From: Leptolyngbyaceae cyanobacterium CSU_1_3
Lineage (GTDB): Bacteria > Cyanobacteriota > Cyanobacteriia > Leptolyngbyales > Leptolyngbyaceae
Reading direction: 5' to 3'
Length of the DNA stretch: 35,676 bases
Assembly: GCA_012034655.1 (NCBI GenBank)
Contig: JAAUOZ010000042.1
Span: 1 to 35,676 of the forward strand
The notes under the pieces were generated by a model. That model was given only the letters and a program-made list of their open reading frames with translations. It was not told the origin of the DNA and searched no databases. The first letter of the stretch is position 1; each line of letters opens with the position of its first letter. Shown in pieces: positions 8,235-16,995 of the stretch. The position numbers and the translations under genes were made by a program.

Positions 8235-8810
8235 ATGCTCAAACATTTTGCTCTATCTCTAGGAGCCACCCTGATCGCATCGGTTAGCGTGGGAGCGTTT
8301 GCCCCTACTCAGGCTGTCCAAGTCGCCAACGGAACGGTCTACTTCAACTCGCCCCCTCGCTTGGTCGGAGCCTCCACAACCTTCAACTCTGCCCAGGCAT
8401 GGTCAGCCACCTACTACTTCACGCTGGACTTGCTAGAAAACGCCGGAGAACCCTTGCAGCGCGTCACGATCGTCCAAGACGAAGGCGTTGATGCAATTCG
8501 ATTTGACCCCAAACAGATCGAGGCCTTTGAAGGAGAGCGAAATCGTTTGGGTACAAAAATTCCCCTTGGTGGCGTGACCGTCGATCGCAAAACTCGATCG
8601 GTGTCCGTCGTTTTCAATCCGCCCGTCGCTCCTGGAAAACGGGTCACGATCGCCCTCAACCCCGATCGCAACCCATTATCTGGTGGCGTTTATTTGTTTG
8701 GTGTCACAGCCTTTCCGGCGGGGGAAAAGTCCCACGGGCAGTTCTTAGGCTTTGGGCGGCTTCACTTCTACGAAACTGACTTCAGCTTTAGACGATCGAT
8801 CTTTCGCTAA
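8235..8810 (+). CDS. DUF2808 domain protein, exported
   Basis: A 191-residue protein with a signal peptide (positive start MLKH, hydrophobic core, likely cleavage after PTQA near 27). The remainder is a single beta-rich domain typical of the cyanobacterial DUF2808 family (RVTIVQDEGVDAIRFDP, FNPPVAPGKRVTIAL, NPLSGGVYLFGVTAFPAGE). It is probably periplasmic or cell-envelope associated; the function is unknown. Its TAA overlaps the TAG of the convergent tautomerase gene within the four bases CTAA (8807-8810). Confidence 0.85.
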   Translation: MLKHFALSLGATLIASVSVGAFAPTQAVQVANGTVYFNSPPRLVGASTTFNSAQAWSATYYFTLDLLENAGEPLQRVTIVQDEGVDAIRFDPKQIEAFEGERNRLGTKIPLGGVTVDRKTRSVSVVFNPPVAPGKRVTIALNPDRNPLSGGVYLFGVTAFPAGEKSHGQFLGFGRLHFYETDFSFRRSIFR

Positions 8811-9157
8811 CCAAACGTGCTGCCATTCCATCCCCACATCGACCCCTTGGCATCAGCAAACTCAATGTAGATGCGATCGAGGGCCACACCCAACTCGTGA
8901 TTTACCTGCTGACAAAAATCCTGACTCATCGCTTTTGTCTGCGCCGAAGTCATCGACCCGACACTTTTAATTTCGATATAACAAGTCGGATCACTCGTCC
9001 CGCCGAAGGTCATTTTGACACCCGGTTCTATCATCGTCATCACATAGGATTCTGGCTTACCCGTATGCCTAGCAAGGCTAGCAGACAGTTGCTTGAGCAT
9101 TGCCTCACTCGTTGCAGCATTGGGAGCGATCGAGGTTTGAACTTTGATCAGCGGCAT
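8807..9157 (-). CDS. MIF-like phenylpyruvate tautomerase family protein
   Basis: The 116-residue product resembles macrophage migration inhibitory factor: it starts MPLIKVQT so that Pro1 becomes the N-terminal catalytic base. It also has TGKP with the equivalent Lys, MTFGGTSDP, a DRIYIEF strand and the C-terminal signature GWNGSTFG. The MIF CxxC motif is not conserved. I chose the start at 9157 because only it exposes Pro1; an upstream in-frame ATG at 9169, right after GGAGG, overlaps the flavin reductase stop as ATGA and would bury Pro1. Translational coupling to the flavin reductase is likely. Its natural substrate in cyanobacteria is unknown. Confidence 0.85.
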   Translation of the reverse strand: MPLIKVQTSIAPNAATSEAMLKQLSASLARHTGKPESYVMTMIEPGVKMTFGGTSDPTCYIEIKSVGSMTSAQTKAMSQDFCQQVNHELGVALDRIYIEFADAKGSMWGWNGSTFG

Positions 9158-9165
9158 AGCAAAAC

Positions 9166-9645
9166 TCATCCTCCGTACTGCCAACCCGTACTTTCTAGCC
9201 GCAGTGGGTCGCCTTCACGGTGAACCCCGGCTGCAATCACTTCGCCTACAAACACGGTATGATCGCCCTGATCGACCATGCCGACGACCCGACACTCGAC
9301 ATAGCCCAGCGAGTCAGAGATGATGGGGCAGCCCGTCTCCCCTAGATAAAAATCGACATCCTCAAACTTGTTGCCCACTCGACGCTGCGGCTTGAAGAAT
9401 TTTTGCGCCATCTCCTTCTGCCCATCTTCGAGAATGCTCAGGGCAAACACTCCACTCGATCGAATCATGGCATTTGAGCCAGAATCTTGCTTGACACAGT
9501 TCACCACTAGGGGCGGCGAAAAAGAAGCCTGCATCACCCAGCTAGCTGTAAAGCCGTTTACCTCATCTTCGTTCTTCACCCCGCAGACGTATAGCCCGTG
9601 GGGAATTTTACGCAGCATTGTCTTTTTAGCCTGTTCGTCTAGCAT
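9166..9645 (-). CDS. Flavin reductase family protein (FMN-binding)
   Basis: This 159-residue single-domain protein has the flavin-reductase-like FMN-binding split-barrel fold: GLYVCGVKNEDEVNGFTASWVMQASFSPPLV near the N-terminus, the phosphate-binding FTASW segment, then FALSILEDGQ and GCPIISDSLGYVECRV. It resembles the C-terminal flavin reductase module of cyanobacterial flavodiiron proteins but stands alone, without the metallo-lactamase and flavodoxin parts. It probably reduces flavin with NAD(P)H in the cytoplasm (family knowledge). It is the first gene of a pair with the MIF-like tautomerase eight bases downstream. Confidence 0.88.
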   Translation of the reverse strand: MLDEQAKKTMLRKIPHGLYVCGVKNEDEVNGFTASWVMQASFSPPLVVNCVKQDSGSNAMIRSSGVFALSILEDGQKEMAQKFFKPQRRVGNKFEDVDFYLGETGCPIISDSLGYVECRVVGMVDQGDHTVFVGEVIAAGVHREGDPLRLESTGWQYGG

Positions 9646-9725
9646 GGGAACACCTAGTTGAATTCTTGAGAGTCAAGCCTGGCAAGTCACAACTCAGACA
9701 AAATATCTGAAATTGTATTTCAACT

Positions 9726-9759
9726 CAAAACCGACTCTCCCAAAAGCCAGAAAAGTCGG
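9726..9759 (-). terminator. Likely terminator of psbY
   Basis: On the minus strand CCGACTTT (9759-9752) pairs with AGAGTCGG (9738-9731) with one G-U pair, followed by TTTTG. It lies about 100 bases after the psbY stop. Confidence 0.55.
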
Positions 9760-9862
9760 CAGTACGATCGGTCGATCGACGAGTCAGCATGAAAATTGAG
9801 TGAAAGGCAGACTTTAGTGAAGGGCTGATTTAGTGCGGCAGATTCAGCCAAACCCAACCTGT

Positions 9863-9982
9863 CTACTTTGCCAAGAAGGCTTTCACCTGCTTGATTGCCA
9901 CAGGAAGCACCCGTGAGATTGCCCAACCCCCGGCTGCCAAAATAGGGAATAGGACAATTAGGATGCGAAAGTCAAAATCCAT
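9863..9982 (-). CDS. psbY: Photosystem II protein Y
   Basis: A 39-residue ORF, easily missed because of its size. It starts MDFDFRILIVLFPILAAGG, continues WAISRVLPVAIKQVKAF and ends LAK. That is the PsbY pattern: a short acidic N-terminus, one membrane helix with PxLxAGGWA, then a basic amphipathic tail (compare the cyanobacterial form starting MDWRVLVVLLPVLLAGGWA). PsbY is a single-helix subunit at the edge of PSII near cytochrome b559. A purine-rich AAAGAGAG segment precedes the ATG. It is flanked by its own candidate promoter and terminator, so it is probably monocistronic. Confidence 0.9.
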   Translation of the reverse strand: MDFDFRILIVLFPILAAGGWAISRVLPVAIKQVKAFLAK

Positions 9983-10019
9983 AACGGTGTTCTCTCTTTA
10001 AAGGCTTTGTTATCTTTCA

Positions 10020-10047
10020 TTTGTACCGCATTTGGGGACGTTTTCAA
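10020..10047 (-). promoter_or_regulatory. Candidate psbY promoter
   Basis: On the minus strand TTGAAA (10047-10042) is followed after 16 bases by TACAAA (10025-10020), about 40 bases before the psbY start codon. The -35 match is good and the -10 match weak. Confidence 0.4.
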
Positions 10048-10060
10048 AGCAGTTTTTACG

Positions 10061-10609
10061 CTAAACTTTGAAGCCAAGATCAGTGCCTTTGCCTGCATGA
10101 ACGAGAGCTAACTTTTCGTATTGTTGGGCATGGTCGATCAGATGAGCCACTTCTTCCTCAGACAGCGATCGCAACGGCTTCGCCGGAACGCCGACCACCA
10201 GCGATCGCGGTTCTACATCCTTTGTGACGACCGATCCTGCGCCAACAATACTGCCTGCGCCGACGCGCACCCCATCCAGTACGATCGCTCCAATTCCAAT
10301 CAAACTGCCGCGCTCAATGTGGGCACTATGAACCACCGCTCGATGCCCAACCGTTACATAATCTTCCAAAATCGTCGGCTTGCCCGGATCTCCGTGTAAA
10401 ATTGCACCGTCTTGAATATTGGTGCTGGCTCCAATCACAATACTCTCGACATCGCCCCGGACGATCGCCCCATACCAGATGCTTGCCCCCCTGCCAATTT
10501 CGACCGATCCAATCACCGTTGCACTCTCAGCCACAAATGCAGCTTTCGACAAGTCAGGAGGCGACCAGTAAGACGGAGCTAATCGAGAAGATTCGTTGAA
10601 GTTATTCAC
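10061..10609 (-). CDS. Gamma carbonic anhydrase-like hexapeptide protein
   Basis: This 182-residue left-handed beta-helix protein has hexapeptide repeats from about 28 to 150 (VIGSVEIGRGASIWYGAIVRGD, then GSLIGIGAIVLDGVRVGAGSIVGAGSVV). His72, His89 and His94 sit at the positions of the three zinc ligands of gamma carbonic anhydrases. A C-terminal helix (about 155-175) follows. It is shorter than CcmM, lacks RbcS-like repeats and is not next to ccm genes, so it belongs to the YrdA/CamH-like branch. Carbonic anhydrase activity is possible but unproven for this branch. psbY follows 78 bases downstream. Confidence 0.9.
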   Translation of the reverse strand: MNNFNESSRLAPSYWSPPDLSKAAFVAESATVIGSVEIGRGASIWYGAIVRGDVESIVIGASTNIQDGAILHGDPGKPTILEDYVTVGHRAVVHSAHIERGSLIGIGAIVLDGVRVGAGSIVGAGSVVTKDVEPRSLVVGVPAKPLRSLSEEEVAHLIDHAQQYEKLALVHAGKGTDLGFKV

Positions 10610-10702
10610 AGTTCGTCAGAATGAAGGTATGGCTGGGAAACTTCCCTCGCTATAATGATTTCACGATTACTGACCCACAAACTACATGATTGCTTGCACT
10701 TC

Positions 10703-11211
10703 ATGACCAGCCCAGGTTTTCAATATCCAATTTTTGGTCCAGAGATCCAGTGCCCTCACTGTCGCCAGACAATTCCAGCGCTGACTCTGACAGACACCTA
10801 TCTGTGCCAGCGTCATGGTGCATTTGAGTCGAACCCCAAAACTGGTGAACTCATTCATCTCCAATCTGGACGACACTGGCGATTGTGGAAAGATGAGTGG
10901 TACAGGCAGCACACCCATCCCGATGGGATTCGTTTTGAGATTCATGAAGCCCTCGATCGGCTCTACACCCAGGGCTACCGAGCCACACGAGTCATCATTG
11001 CCCAGCGCTACCAAGAACTGATCAGCACCTACCTAGAGCGCAGCACCCCCTGGCGCGGGCAGAATGATGCTCAAAACCTCGCCTCTACGGTCTTCCGGTG
11101 GAGTTTAGTCCCGATCCTAAAGAAGAACCCTGCTGGGACGTGATTAATTTTGACTTAGAAAAAGAACCCGGAGCACCCGTTCGGTATCCTTACTTTCGAT
11201 TGTTTGAGTAG
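10703..11211 (+). pseudogene. TIGR02652 family protein, frameshifted in this sequence
   Basis: The frame from ATG 10703 reads MTSPGFQYPIFGPEIQCPHC and shows CPHC with a downstream CQRHG as a likely zinc site, then HTHPDGIRFEIHEALDRLY and RVIIAQRYQELISTYLERSTPWRG. After about 11073 the conserved end (LYGLPVEFSPDPKEEP, then FDLEKEPGAPVRYPYFRLFE up to TAG 11209-11211) continues in another frame. Adding one A to the A-run at 11073-11076 joins them into 169 residues, the usual family size. The uncorrected frame stops at 11143. The family is cyanobacterial, strongly conserved and of unknown function. I think a sequence error is more likely than a dead gene. Confidence 0.8.
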
Positions 11212-11386
11212 GAATAAGGGAGGGGAGATGGATTAAGGAAGTTTTGGTGCTGTTGTGGAGAATAGAAAGCAAAATTTTAGCGCCTCATAAGATTTGGATG
11301 GGCAATCCAATTATTTTCCAGCAGATCGCGAACCACTACACCCATTACCAATTCTCAACTCATCGCTCATCCCCCATCCTTCCTTT

Positions 11387-11794
11387 ATGCATCACGTTTC
11401 GATTCGGACGGCTGACATTTTTCGAGCGATCGCTTTCTACGAGCAGCTTGGGTTTGCAGTTCAGGAGCGGTTTACGACGGGCTACACGTTAGCCTGTTGG
11501 ATGGAAGGGCTGAGTGGGCGCATTGAGCTAATTCAAATTCCTGAGCCGCATCCTGCCCCAGATGCCTTCGCCGACGAGCATTATGTGGGATACTATCACA
11601 CCTCGTTTGATTTAACAGACGTAACCAATAGCCTGCCCATTTGGTTAGAGGCGCTCAAGACGCACACCGATGATCTCAATGTTCTCTTGGAGCCGACCCA
11701 GCAGATGATTGGCGATCGCGTTTACGAAGTCATGTTCATCGCCGACCCCGACGGACTGCCGATCGAACTGATTCGTGAAATGAGACAGCCCTAA
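11387..11794 (+). CDS. VOC (glyoxalase/dioxygenase) superfamily protein
   Basis: This 135-residue protein has the two beta-alpha-beta-beta-beta modules of the VOC fold: MHHVSIRTADIFRAIAFYEQLGF at the start, GRIELIQIPEP and YHTSFDLTDV in the middle, and VMFIADPDGLPIELIRE at the end. Candidate metal ligands are His3, Glu in RIELIQ, His in GYYHTSF and Glu in PIELI, matching glyoxalase I spacing. The substrate cannot be told from sequence. I chose ATG 11387 because the fold starts there; an in-frame ATG at 11294 adds 31 unconserved residues. The ATPase gene begins 35 bases after its stop. Confidence 0.8.
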   Translation: MHHVSIRTADIFRAIAFYEQLGFAVQERFTTGYTLACWMEGLSGRIELIQIPEPHPAPDAFADEHYVGYYHTSFDLTDVTNSLPIWLEALKTHTDDLNVLLEPTQQMIGDRVYEVMFIADPDGLPIELIREMRQP

Positions 11795-11829
11795 CCGGGA
11801 ATGCCAAAGCACCGATCGAGACTGCCCCA

Positions 11830-13256
11830 ATGCCATCTGCTCCTTTCCCTGACAATTGGACTTACCTCAAAGTAGAGCTAAACTGGCTAGAGCGCTTGCT
11901 TCTAGTGGCAGTGGCACGGCAGAAAAAGGAAACCAAAGAAATCGATCGCGTAGCCCAAACTCGCGCCGATCGGGCTACATCCCATTGGTGGAAGGGCATC
12001 GTCAGTTTAGAGGGGTGGTTGCCTCCGATTCGCCTGTGGAGCCGCGCAAGTCTGGCAACACCGAGGAGCCAACCAAAGGAAGCTTTCAGCAGCAGATCGA
12101 GGCGCGAGTGCAGACAAGTCGCCAGCAAGGAGTCGTGTTGGCGCTGCCTGCATTGTGCGATCGCCTTAGCCTTTCGCCCTTCGAGAAGAATTTGATTTTG
12201 ATGGGCATCGCGCCCGAAGTACATCGTCGCTATGCTCAACTTTACGAATATTTGCAGTGTAAAGAAAGCGTCCGCGCCTCTTTGCCCAGTGTTGACCTGG
12301 CACTGCGCTTGTTTTGCCGAAATGATCAAGAATGGAAAGTAGCTCGATCGTCCTTTACTGAGTCGAGTTCTTTGATTCAACATCAGTTAATTGAGCGAGT
12401 TTTTGACCAAGAAGCACCTTTATTAAATCGACAGATCAAGCTTGCGGATGCATGGGTCAATTTTTTGTTGAGCGATCGTCCCGATCTATCTCAGATGGAT
12501 CAGCTTTTAAATCGACAAACAAATATTGTCGTCAATCGTACAACCTTAGAAATTAAAAAATCACAGTTTTCTGGCTCAATTTCAGATTTAGTTTTGCCTG
12601 ATTTGCTGTTAGAAACTCTGCAAAATCTTTGCTGCAAAATTCAATTTTGTCCACAGATAGATGAGGCATGGGGCTTTGAAAATGCCTCGCCGGGAATCAT
12701 CGCTTTGATGGTGGGGGCGAAGGGAACGGGCAAAACGATCGCCACTCAAGCGATCGCCCAAGCTCTCGATCGATCCGTTGCGTCTATCGACTTAGCAGCA
12801 GTCACACATCATGCTGAATTGCTGCAAGAAATTGTGGTTCAAGACCCAACTATTTTGCTGATGAAATCGGCTCAGATCTGGTTAGGTAGGCGATCTCCGC
12901 TCACCCCTGCTCAGATTCATCAATTCACCCAGGCGCGTCAGTCTAGCCAGAGTCTAACCTTCTTCAGCGTCGAAAAACTTCCAGCCATTCAGCACGTCTG
13001 GCGGCAAAAAATTCACCCGATTCTGACCTTCCCTATCCCCGATCGTGCAGCCCGATCTCGTCTCTGGAAGCAAGCCTTTCCGCCGCAAGTTCCTTTAGAC
13101 AAAAATATCGATTGGGAGCTTTTAGCCAGCAAATTTGTATTAACTGGCGGAGAAATTCACGCGATCGCTCGCTCTGCGGCTTTCGCAGTGATCGCAGATT
13201 TAGACCCAAAACTCACCATGCAGCACCTACTCAAAGCGATCAACTCCCACTCCTAA
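11830..13256 (+). pseudogene. Cyanobacterial AAA-type ATPase, frameshifted in this sequence
   Basis: The true N-terminus is in the frame of ATG 11830 (DNWTYLKVELNWLERLLLVAV, then SHWWKGIVSLEG). After the G-run at 12012-12015 the conserved sequence moves to another frame (VVASDSPVEPRKSGN onward to the stop at 13256). One extra G restores a 475-residue protein. Its N-terminal half is helical with ALPALCDRLSLSPFEKNLILMGIAPEV, and the C-terminal half is an ATPase with Walker A GAKGTGKT and a poorly conserved Walker B (TILLMKS). Similar proteins are found across cyanobacteria with no known role; the fold suggests a clade near the proteasomal/FtsH AAA proteins. Probable sequence error rather than decay. 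Confidence 0.8.
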
Positions 13257-13260
13257 GCCC

Positions 13261-13335
13261 CTGGTTGACTGACAAAACTCAGAAGCCCCTCATCCCAACC
13301 TCTCTCCCAGAGCGGGCGAGTCGCTCTGAACCCAA
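13261..13335. repeat. Second copy of the GGTTGACTGACAAA-type repeat
   Basis: It begins four bases after the ATPase stop with the same CTGGTTGACTGACAAA (13261-13276) as at 4310, followed by CCCCTCATCCCAACC and CTCTCCCAGAGCGGG. The right half differs from the 4310 copy and forms a weaker palindrome. Confidence 0.65.
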
Positions 13336-13337
13336 CG

Positions 13338-13916
13338 TCACTTTTCTGACTTCTCTTCTCCTCTTGTGGGCAAAGCAGGGGAAAATTTCGCTTCTGCGAT
13401 CGTTCCATGAAACGTCAGCGCCCCAACTTGTCGATCGCCCACCTGCCAATTTTTGACCCGACTGGGTACTAATTCAAATCCCGTCTGATTGATTTGGGCA
13501 AGCTCTGTGAGAAACTCTTGCCAACTAATGCAATCAAGCTGTGCATAAATCGACTTCAAGGAAATGGGATGCCCCCAAGGATCAGGTTTTTCGACTGCCA
13601 AACTTGCCAACTTCTGCCAAATTAGAAAAATCCGCTCTACCAAGTTGCCACTCAACCCCGGAAACTGAGTCAACAACTCGCCCTGAGCGATCGCACGGCG
13701 AAACTTTTGCAGCATGTCATATCGCGTCACCTGGGGGTTAAACTCACCCACCTGCGAACCCAGATCACCCCATTCACTCCGACGAAGCTCAATAAACTTG
13801 TCGATCGCGGCAAGAATTAAATCGCGCTGCTCTTGCTGATTGGGCTGCGCTGGAAGCTGAATTTCTTCTACAACCTCTGGCTGGGCGACCTTCTTAGTTG
13901 ATTTAGCCACATTCAA
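13338..13916 (-). CDS. Unknown cyanobacterial protein
   Basis: I do not recognise a named domain in this 192-residue protein. It has a basic start (MNVAKSTKKVAQPE), a Gln/Pro-rich linker to about 30, then a helical region (DLILAAIDKFIELRRSEWGDLGSQVGEFNPQVTRYDMLQKFRRAI) and a second block with SWQEFLTELAQINQTGFELVP. There is no signal peptide or membrane segment. Codon usage and HIP1 content match its neighbours. It converges on the ATPase gene and lies 51 bases downstream of the TIGR03279 gene on the same strand, so it may be co-transcribed with it. Confidence 0.65.
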   Translation of the reverse strand: MNVAKSTKKVAQPEVVEEIQLPAQPNQQEQRDLILAAIDKFIELRRSEWGDLGSQVGEFNPQVTRYDMLQKFRRAIAQGELLTQFPGLSGNLVERIFLIWQKLASLAVEKPDPWGHPISLKSIYAQLDCISWQEFLTELAQINQTGFELVPSRVKNWQVGDRQVGALTFHGTIAEAKFSPALPTRGEEKSEK

Positions 13917-13967
13917 AGATACAAATTCAACCCATCAATCTTAGAGCGGGTCAGTCGTTTAATCAAT

Positions 13968-15320
13968 CTAAGGCGCGATCGTCGCCTCCAAGATTGCAGC
14001 CTGGCACGCCTCAATCAGCCCGTCGATTCCTTGCACAATCCAGATTTTGGTGTTGAGTTGCTGCTCTAAATCCTCCACGCGCATATCATCCAAAAAAACC
14101 GTTTCCCCATGCTTCAACATCAGCGAAGGCAACAGAATTCCATCTTTGAGATCTTCTCCCTGCAACGCTTGTAGAATATCCTGCCCTGTTAGCAACCCCC
14201 GTGACAGTCATAGTTTGCCCCCAATATTGACTCCTGAGCGCTACCATTTGCACCTGCAACCCTTGCACTTGATTTAAGCGGTGCAAAATCGGTTGAAAAG
14301 CTTGCTCAACCGCGTTGCCAACCACCCACACAAAGGAGCGATCGCCCACTCGTTTAGGCAGCCGTTTTGCGCTGACCTGAAATTCTTTGAGAAATTGCCG
14401 AATCGAACCTACACCATTGCCAATCTGTGGATAGTCTTCATAATGCGACTCAGGCGGTAGTTCTTGTCCTGCAATCAAAAACCACTCATCCGCCAGCCAG
14501 GCAAAGGTCGAGCCATACTGTTTCTGAAATTGCGCTTGCATCTGCTGCACCTGGGCAATCACTTCCTGGGCTTTTGCACGAGTCACCGGAATCAATTCAT
14601 CCTCACTCGGACGAAAGCGCGTCAACCCAACTGGCACAACCGCCACCGAGGCGATCGCAGGAACCTCCCCTACATGGAACTGGGCCAAATCTAACAGCGT
14701 GCGAGTCAAATGTTCACCGTCATTGATCCCCGGACAGAGCACCACCTGAGCATGAATTTGTAAGTGACGCTCCTGAAACCACCGTAGCTGATCTAAAATC
14801 TGCCCCGCCCGCAGATTTTTAAGTAAGTGAATTCTCACATCTGATTCTGTCGCATGAATTGACACATACAGCGGAGACAATCGCATTTGCTCAATCCGAT
14901 CCCATTCTCGCTGTGTCAAATTTGTCAACGTTAGATAACTGCCATACAAAAGCTGAGGCGATAGTCGTCATCTTTGAAGTACAGAGTTTGCCGCATTCCC
15001 GGCGGTTGCTGATCGATAAAACAAAAAGGACAGCGATTGTTGCATTGGATCAAGCCATCAAACAAGGCCGTCTCAAACTCTAACCCCAGGTCTTCGTCGT
15101 AGTCTTTCTCAATCTCAACCTGGTGAGTTTTGCCGCTTGCATCAAGCACTTCTAGATCTAGCACTTCATCAGCGCAGAGAAATTGATAGTCAATCAGATC
15201 TCGTGGCTGCTGGTGATTGATGGATACCAAGCGATCGCCCGCTTCAAAGCCAATCTCGGCGGCGATCGAGTCGGGCAACACCGCAGTAATTAACGCCGGA
15301 CGGATAGAAGACTCGCTCAT
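13968..15320 (-). pseudogene. TIGR03279 family radical SAM protein (PDZ + DUF512), two frameshifts
   Basis: Three conserved segments in different frames make one protein. The N-terminus (start 15320) has a PDZ-like part (ITAVLPDSIAAEIGFEAGDRLVSIN) and the radical SAM cluster CNNRCPFC. The frame breaks at the A-run 14948-14951 (minus-strand T-run, one base short); YGSYLTLTNLTQREWDRIEQ continues in the next frame, including the DUF512 part. It breaks again at the C-run 14196-14200 (one base too many), after which LLTGQDILQAL up to ILEATIAP completes the protein. Correcting both gives 450 residues. The family is cyanobacterial; its reaction is unknown. Indels in homopolymers of a conserved gene suggest sequence error. 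Confidence 0.85.
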
Positions 15321-15321
15321 G

Positions 15322-15377
15322 AAATTTTGCAGTCTAAATTTTGCAGTCTAAGTTTTGCAGTCTAAATTTTGCAATTT
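15322..15377. repeat. Tandem repeat, four 14-bp units
   Basis: The unit AAATTTTGCAGTCT occurs at 15322, 15336, 15350 (one change) and 15364 (degenerate end). It fills the gap between the TIGR03279 start codon and the end of the coil protein gene, so it is the leader of TIGR03279. Confidence 0.85.
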
Positions 15378-15384
15378 ATTGAGA

Positions 15385-15709
15385 TCAGCGCTTGAGAATG
15401 GACGTGATGATTACAGTCAGCGTAGCAGAAGCAATCAGCGTAAAGGCTAATTGAACGACCCATTGAGTAGTTTGCTGGTAGTTACTAAAGCGATCGTTAA
15501 ATCGACCCACATCGCCAGACAGTTTTTCTACATCACCAGATAGTTTTTCTACATCGTCAGATAATTTTTTTTACATCCGTAGAGACCTTATCCACTCTCG
15601 TAGACAGCTTATCTACCTCGGTTGTCAGTCGATCGATTCGTTCTAGAACTTGTTGCTGAAAGTCTCGATCGCGTTGTTCGCGGCGATCCTCCCTTGACTG
15701 CTCTGTCAT
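15385..15709 (-). pseudogene. Small heptad-repeat coiled-coil protein with C-terminal membrane anchor, frameshifted
   Basis: From ATG 15709 the frame gives a charged start (MTEQSREDRREQRDRDFQQQ) and heptads RLTTEVD, KLSTRVD, KVSTDVK, then stops early. One base fewer in the T-run 15565-15572 (A8 on the coding strand) continues with KLSDDVE, KLSGDVE, KLSGDVG, then a C-terminal membrane helix (WVVQLAFTLIASATLTVII) and LKR at the end, 107 residues in all. The heptads are encoded by 21-bp DNA repeats. Small coil-plus-anchor proteins like this are common in cyanobacteria and have no assigned function. The A8 run could be a sequence error or a natural slippage site. Confidence 0.75.
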
Positions 15710-15770
15710 AATGCTCCCACCAGCATTATGCTCCCATAAGGCGCTGCTCCTATTCTAAAGCTCCAGGTGA

Positions 15771-16695
15771 TTAACCATTTCTCAACATATTGTTAGTAAT
15801 CGCAAGCAACAACACGACCCCAAACGTCAGCCGATACCAGATGAACACCAGCGTGTTTTTAGTTTGCAGATACTTAAGCAACCAGGCGATCGAGAGATAG
15901 GAAAAAACGAAGGTCGAAACGACCCCAACCAACAAAGGCGCTAACTCGTCCACGTTTCCAAAGGCTTTTCTGGCTTGATAAAGAGCCGCGATCGTGAGTG
16001 TCGGAATCCCCAGCAAAAAAGAAAACCGGGCCGCTGTGTCGCGTTTTAGCCCCAAAAATAGCGCCGTCGTCAGCGTAGAACCCGATCGCGAAGCACCCGG
16101 AATCAGCGCAATCATCTGACCACCCCACCAAATACCATCTTAATTCTAACGACTCAAAGCCTCGCTTGCGTTTGCCCACCTGCTCTGACAACCCCAGCAG
16201 CAGCGCCATGACGATCGACATCACCGCAATCACAAAGGGTGTTTCTGGAATCCTATCTTTGAGCAACAGCCCACCCACCAGCGCCGGAACCGTACCCACC
16301 GCAATGCCAACCAGCAGTTTCCACTCTTCGCGCTGCCAATCTTTTTTGCACAACGCCTCCCAGCCCCCCAGCCCAATCTGCTTGATGTCTGACCAAAAAT
16401 ACATCACCACCGCAATTACACTGCCAAACTGGATGGCATCAATAAAGTACTTCTGCTGCGACCAGCCAAACACATCCCGAAAAATCAGCAAATGAGCCGT
16501 ACTGCTGATCGGCAAAAATTCGGTGATCCCCTGCACCACACCCAGCACGATCGCCTGAAACAAGCTCACCCACAAACTGCTCTCTGGAGCCTCCGCCGTT
16601 TGCAGCAGCACCCACCCAGAATGTAGTAGGTGAGTTCCGCCAAAAACTAATCTGCCTAAGTTAAGCCCAACTGGGCTAAGTCCAAAAAATTCCAT
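15771..16695 (-). pseudogene. uppP: Undecaprenyl-diphosphate phosphatase, frameshifted in this sequence
   Basis: UppP (BacA) recycles the C55 lipid carrier for cell wall synthesis at the membrane. The first frame (start 16695) has VLGVVQGITEFLPISSTAHL, the conserved first catalytic motif, and continues to about KRKRGFESLEL. The second motif, ALIPGASRSGSTLT, and the last membrane helices are in another frame ending at 15771. The break lies between about 16115 and 16145. The restored linker is one residue shorter than usual (DGIWWGGQM), so more than one indel in the G/T-rich stretch is likely. The gene is normally important for growth, so an error in this sequence is the simplest reading. Confidence 0.85.
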
Positions 16696-16995
16696 GGATT
16701 TCGTCTTTCCTTGAAGCTGAATGATTGAGCAACCGCGAAAAACTTCTGCCTGCGCGCGAACACAGTCTATCCGAAACTTCTGCCTTAACCGATGGTTCTT
16801 ATTGTCTTCTTATAGTCCTATCTTTAGGCCTATCGAGGTCGAGCGATCGTTCTCCGAAGAATTCGCTATGATAATTAGATGCCCAGGGGGGGGATATGTT
16901 TTAAGATTAATTACAGATCCATCTCGCCCGAAAGACCGGGTTTCCCATGATAATGTTAAGTTAAGTAAATAAAACTCATCAAAAATAAGAATACT
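16696..16995. other. Divergent gap between uppP and the DUF3120 gene
   Basis: This 300-base gap must hold the promoters of both divergent genes. I see a G8 run (16886-16893) and a weak hairpin CCCG-aaagac-CGGG near 16926, but no convincing gene. An 83-residue ORF here has no conserved look. Confidence 0.4.

Noticed and set aside
9720..9926. 68-residue minus-strand ORF
   Set aside because: It overlaps psbY and its terminator in another frame and shows no domain.
15771..16695. Loss of uppP as a real event
   Set aside because: Both halves keep all catalytic motifs, and similar indels hit neighbouring genes, so sequence error is simpler.
16721..16972. 83-residue plus-strand ORF between uppP and DUF3120
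   Set aside because: It crosses a G8 run, has no conserved pattern and sits in a divergent promoter region.
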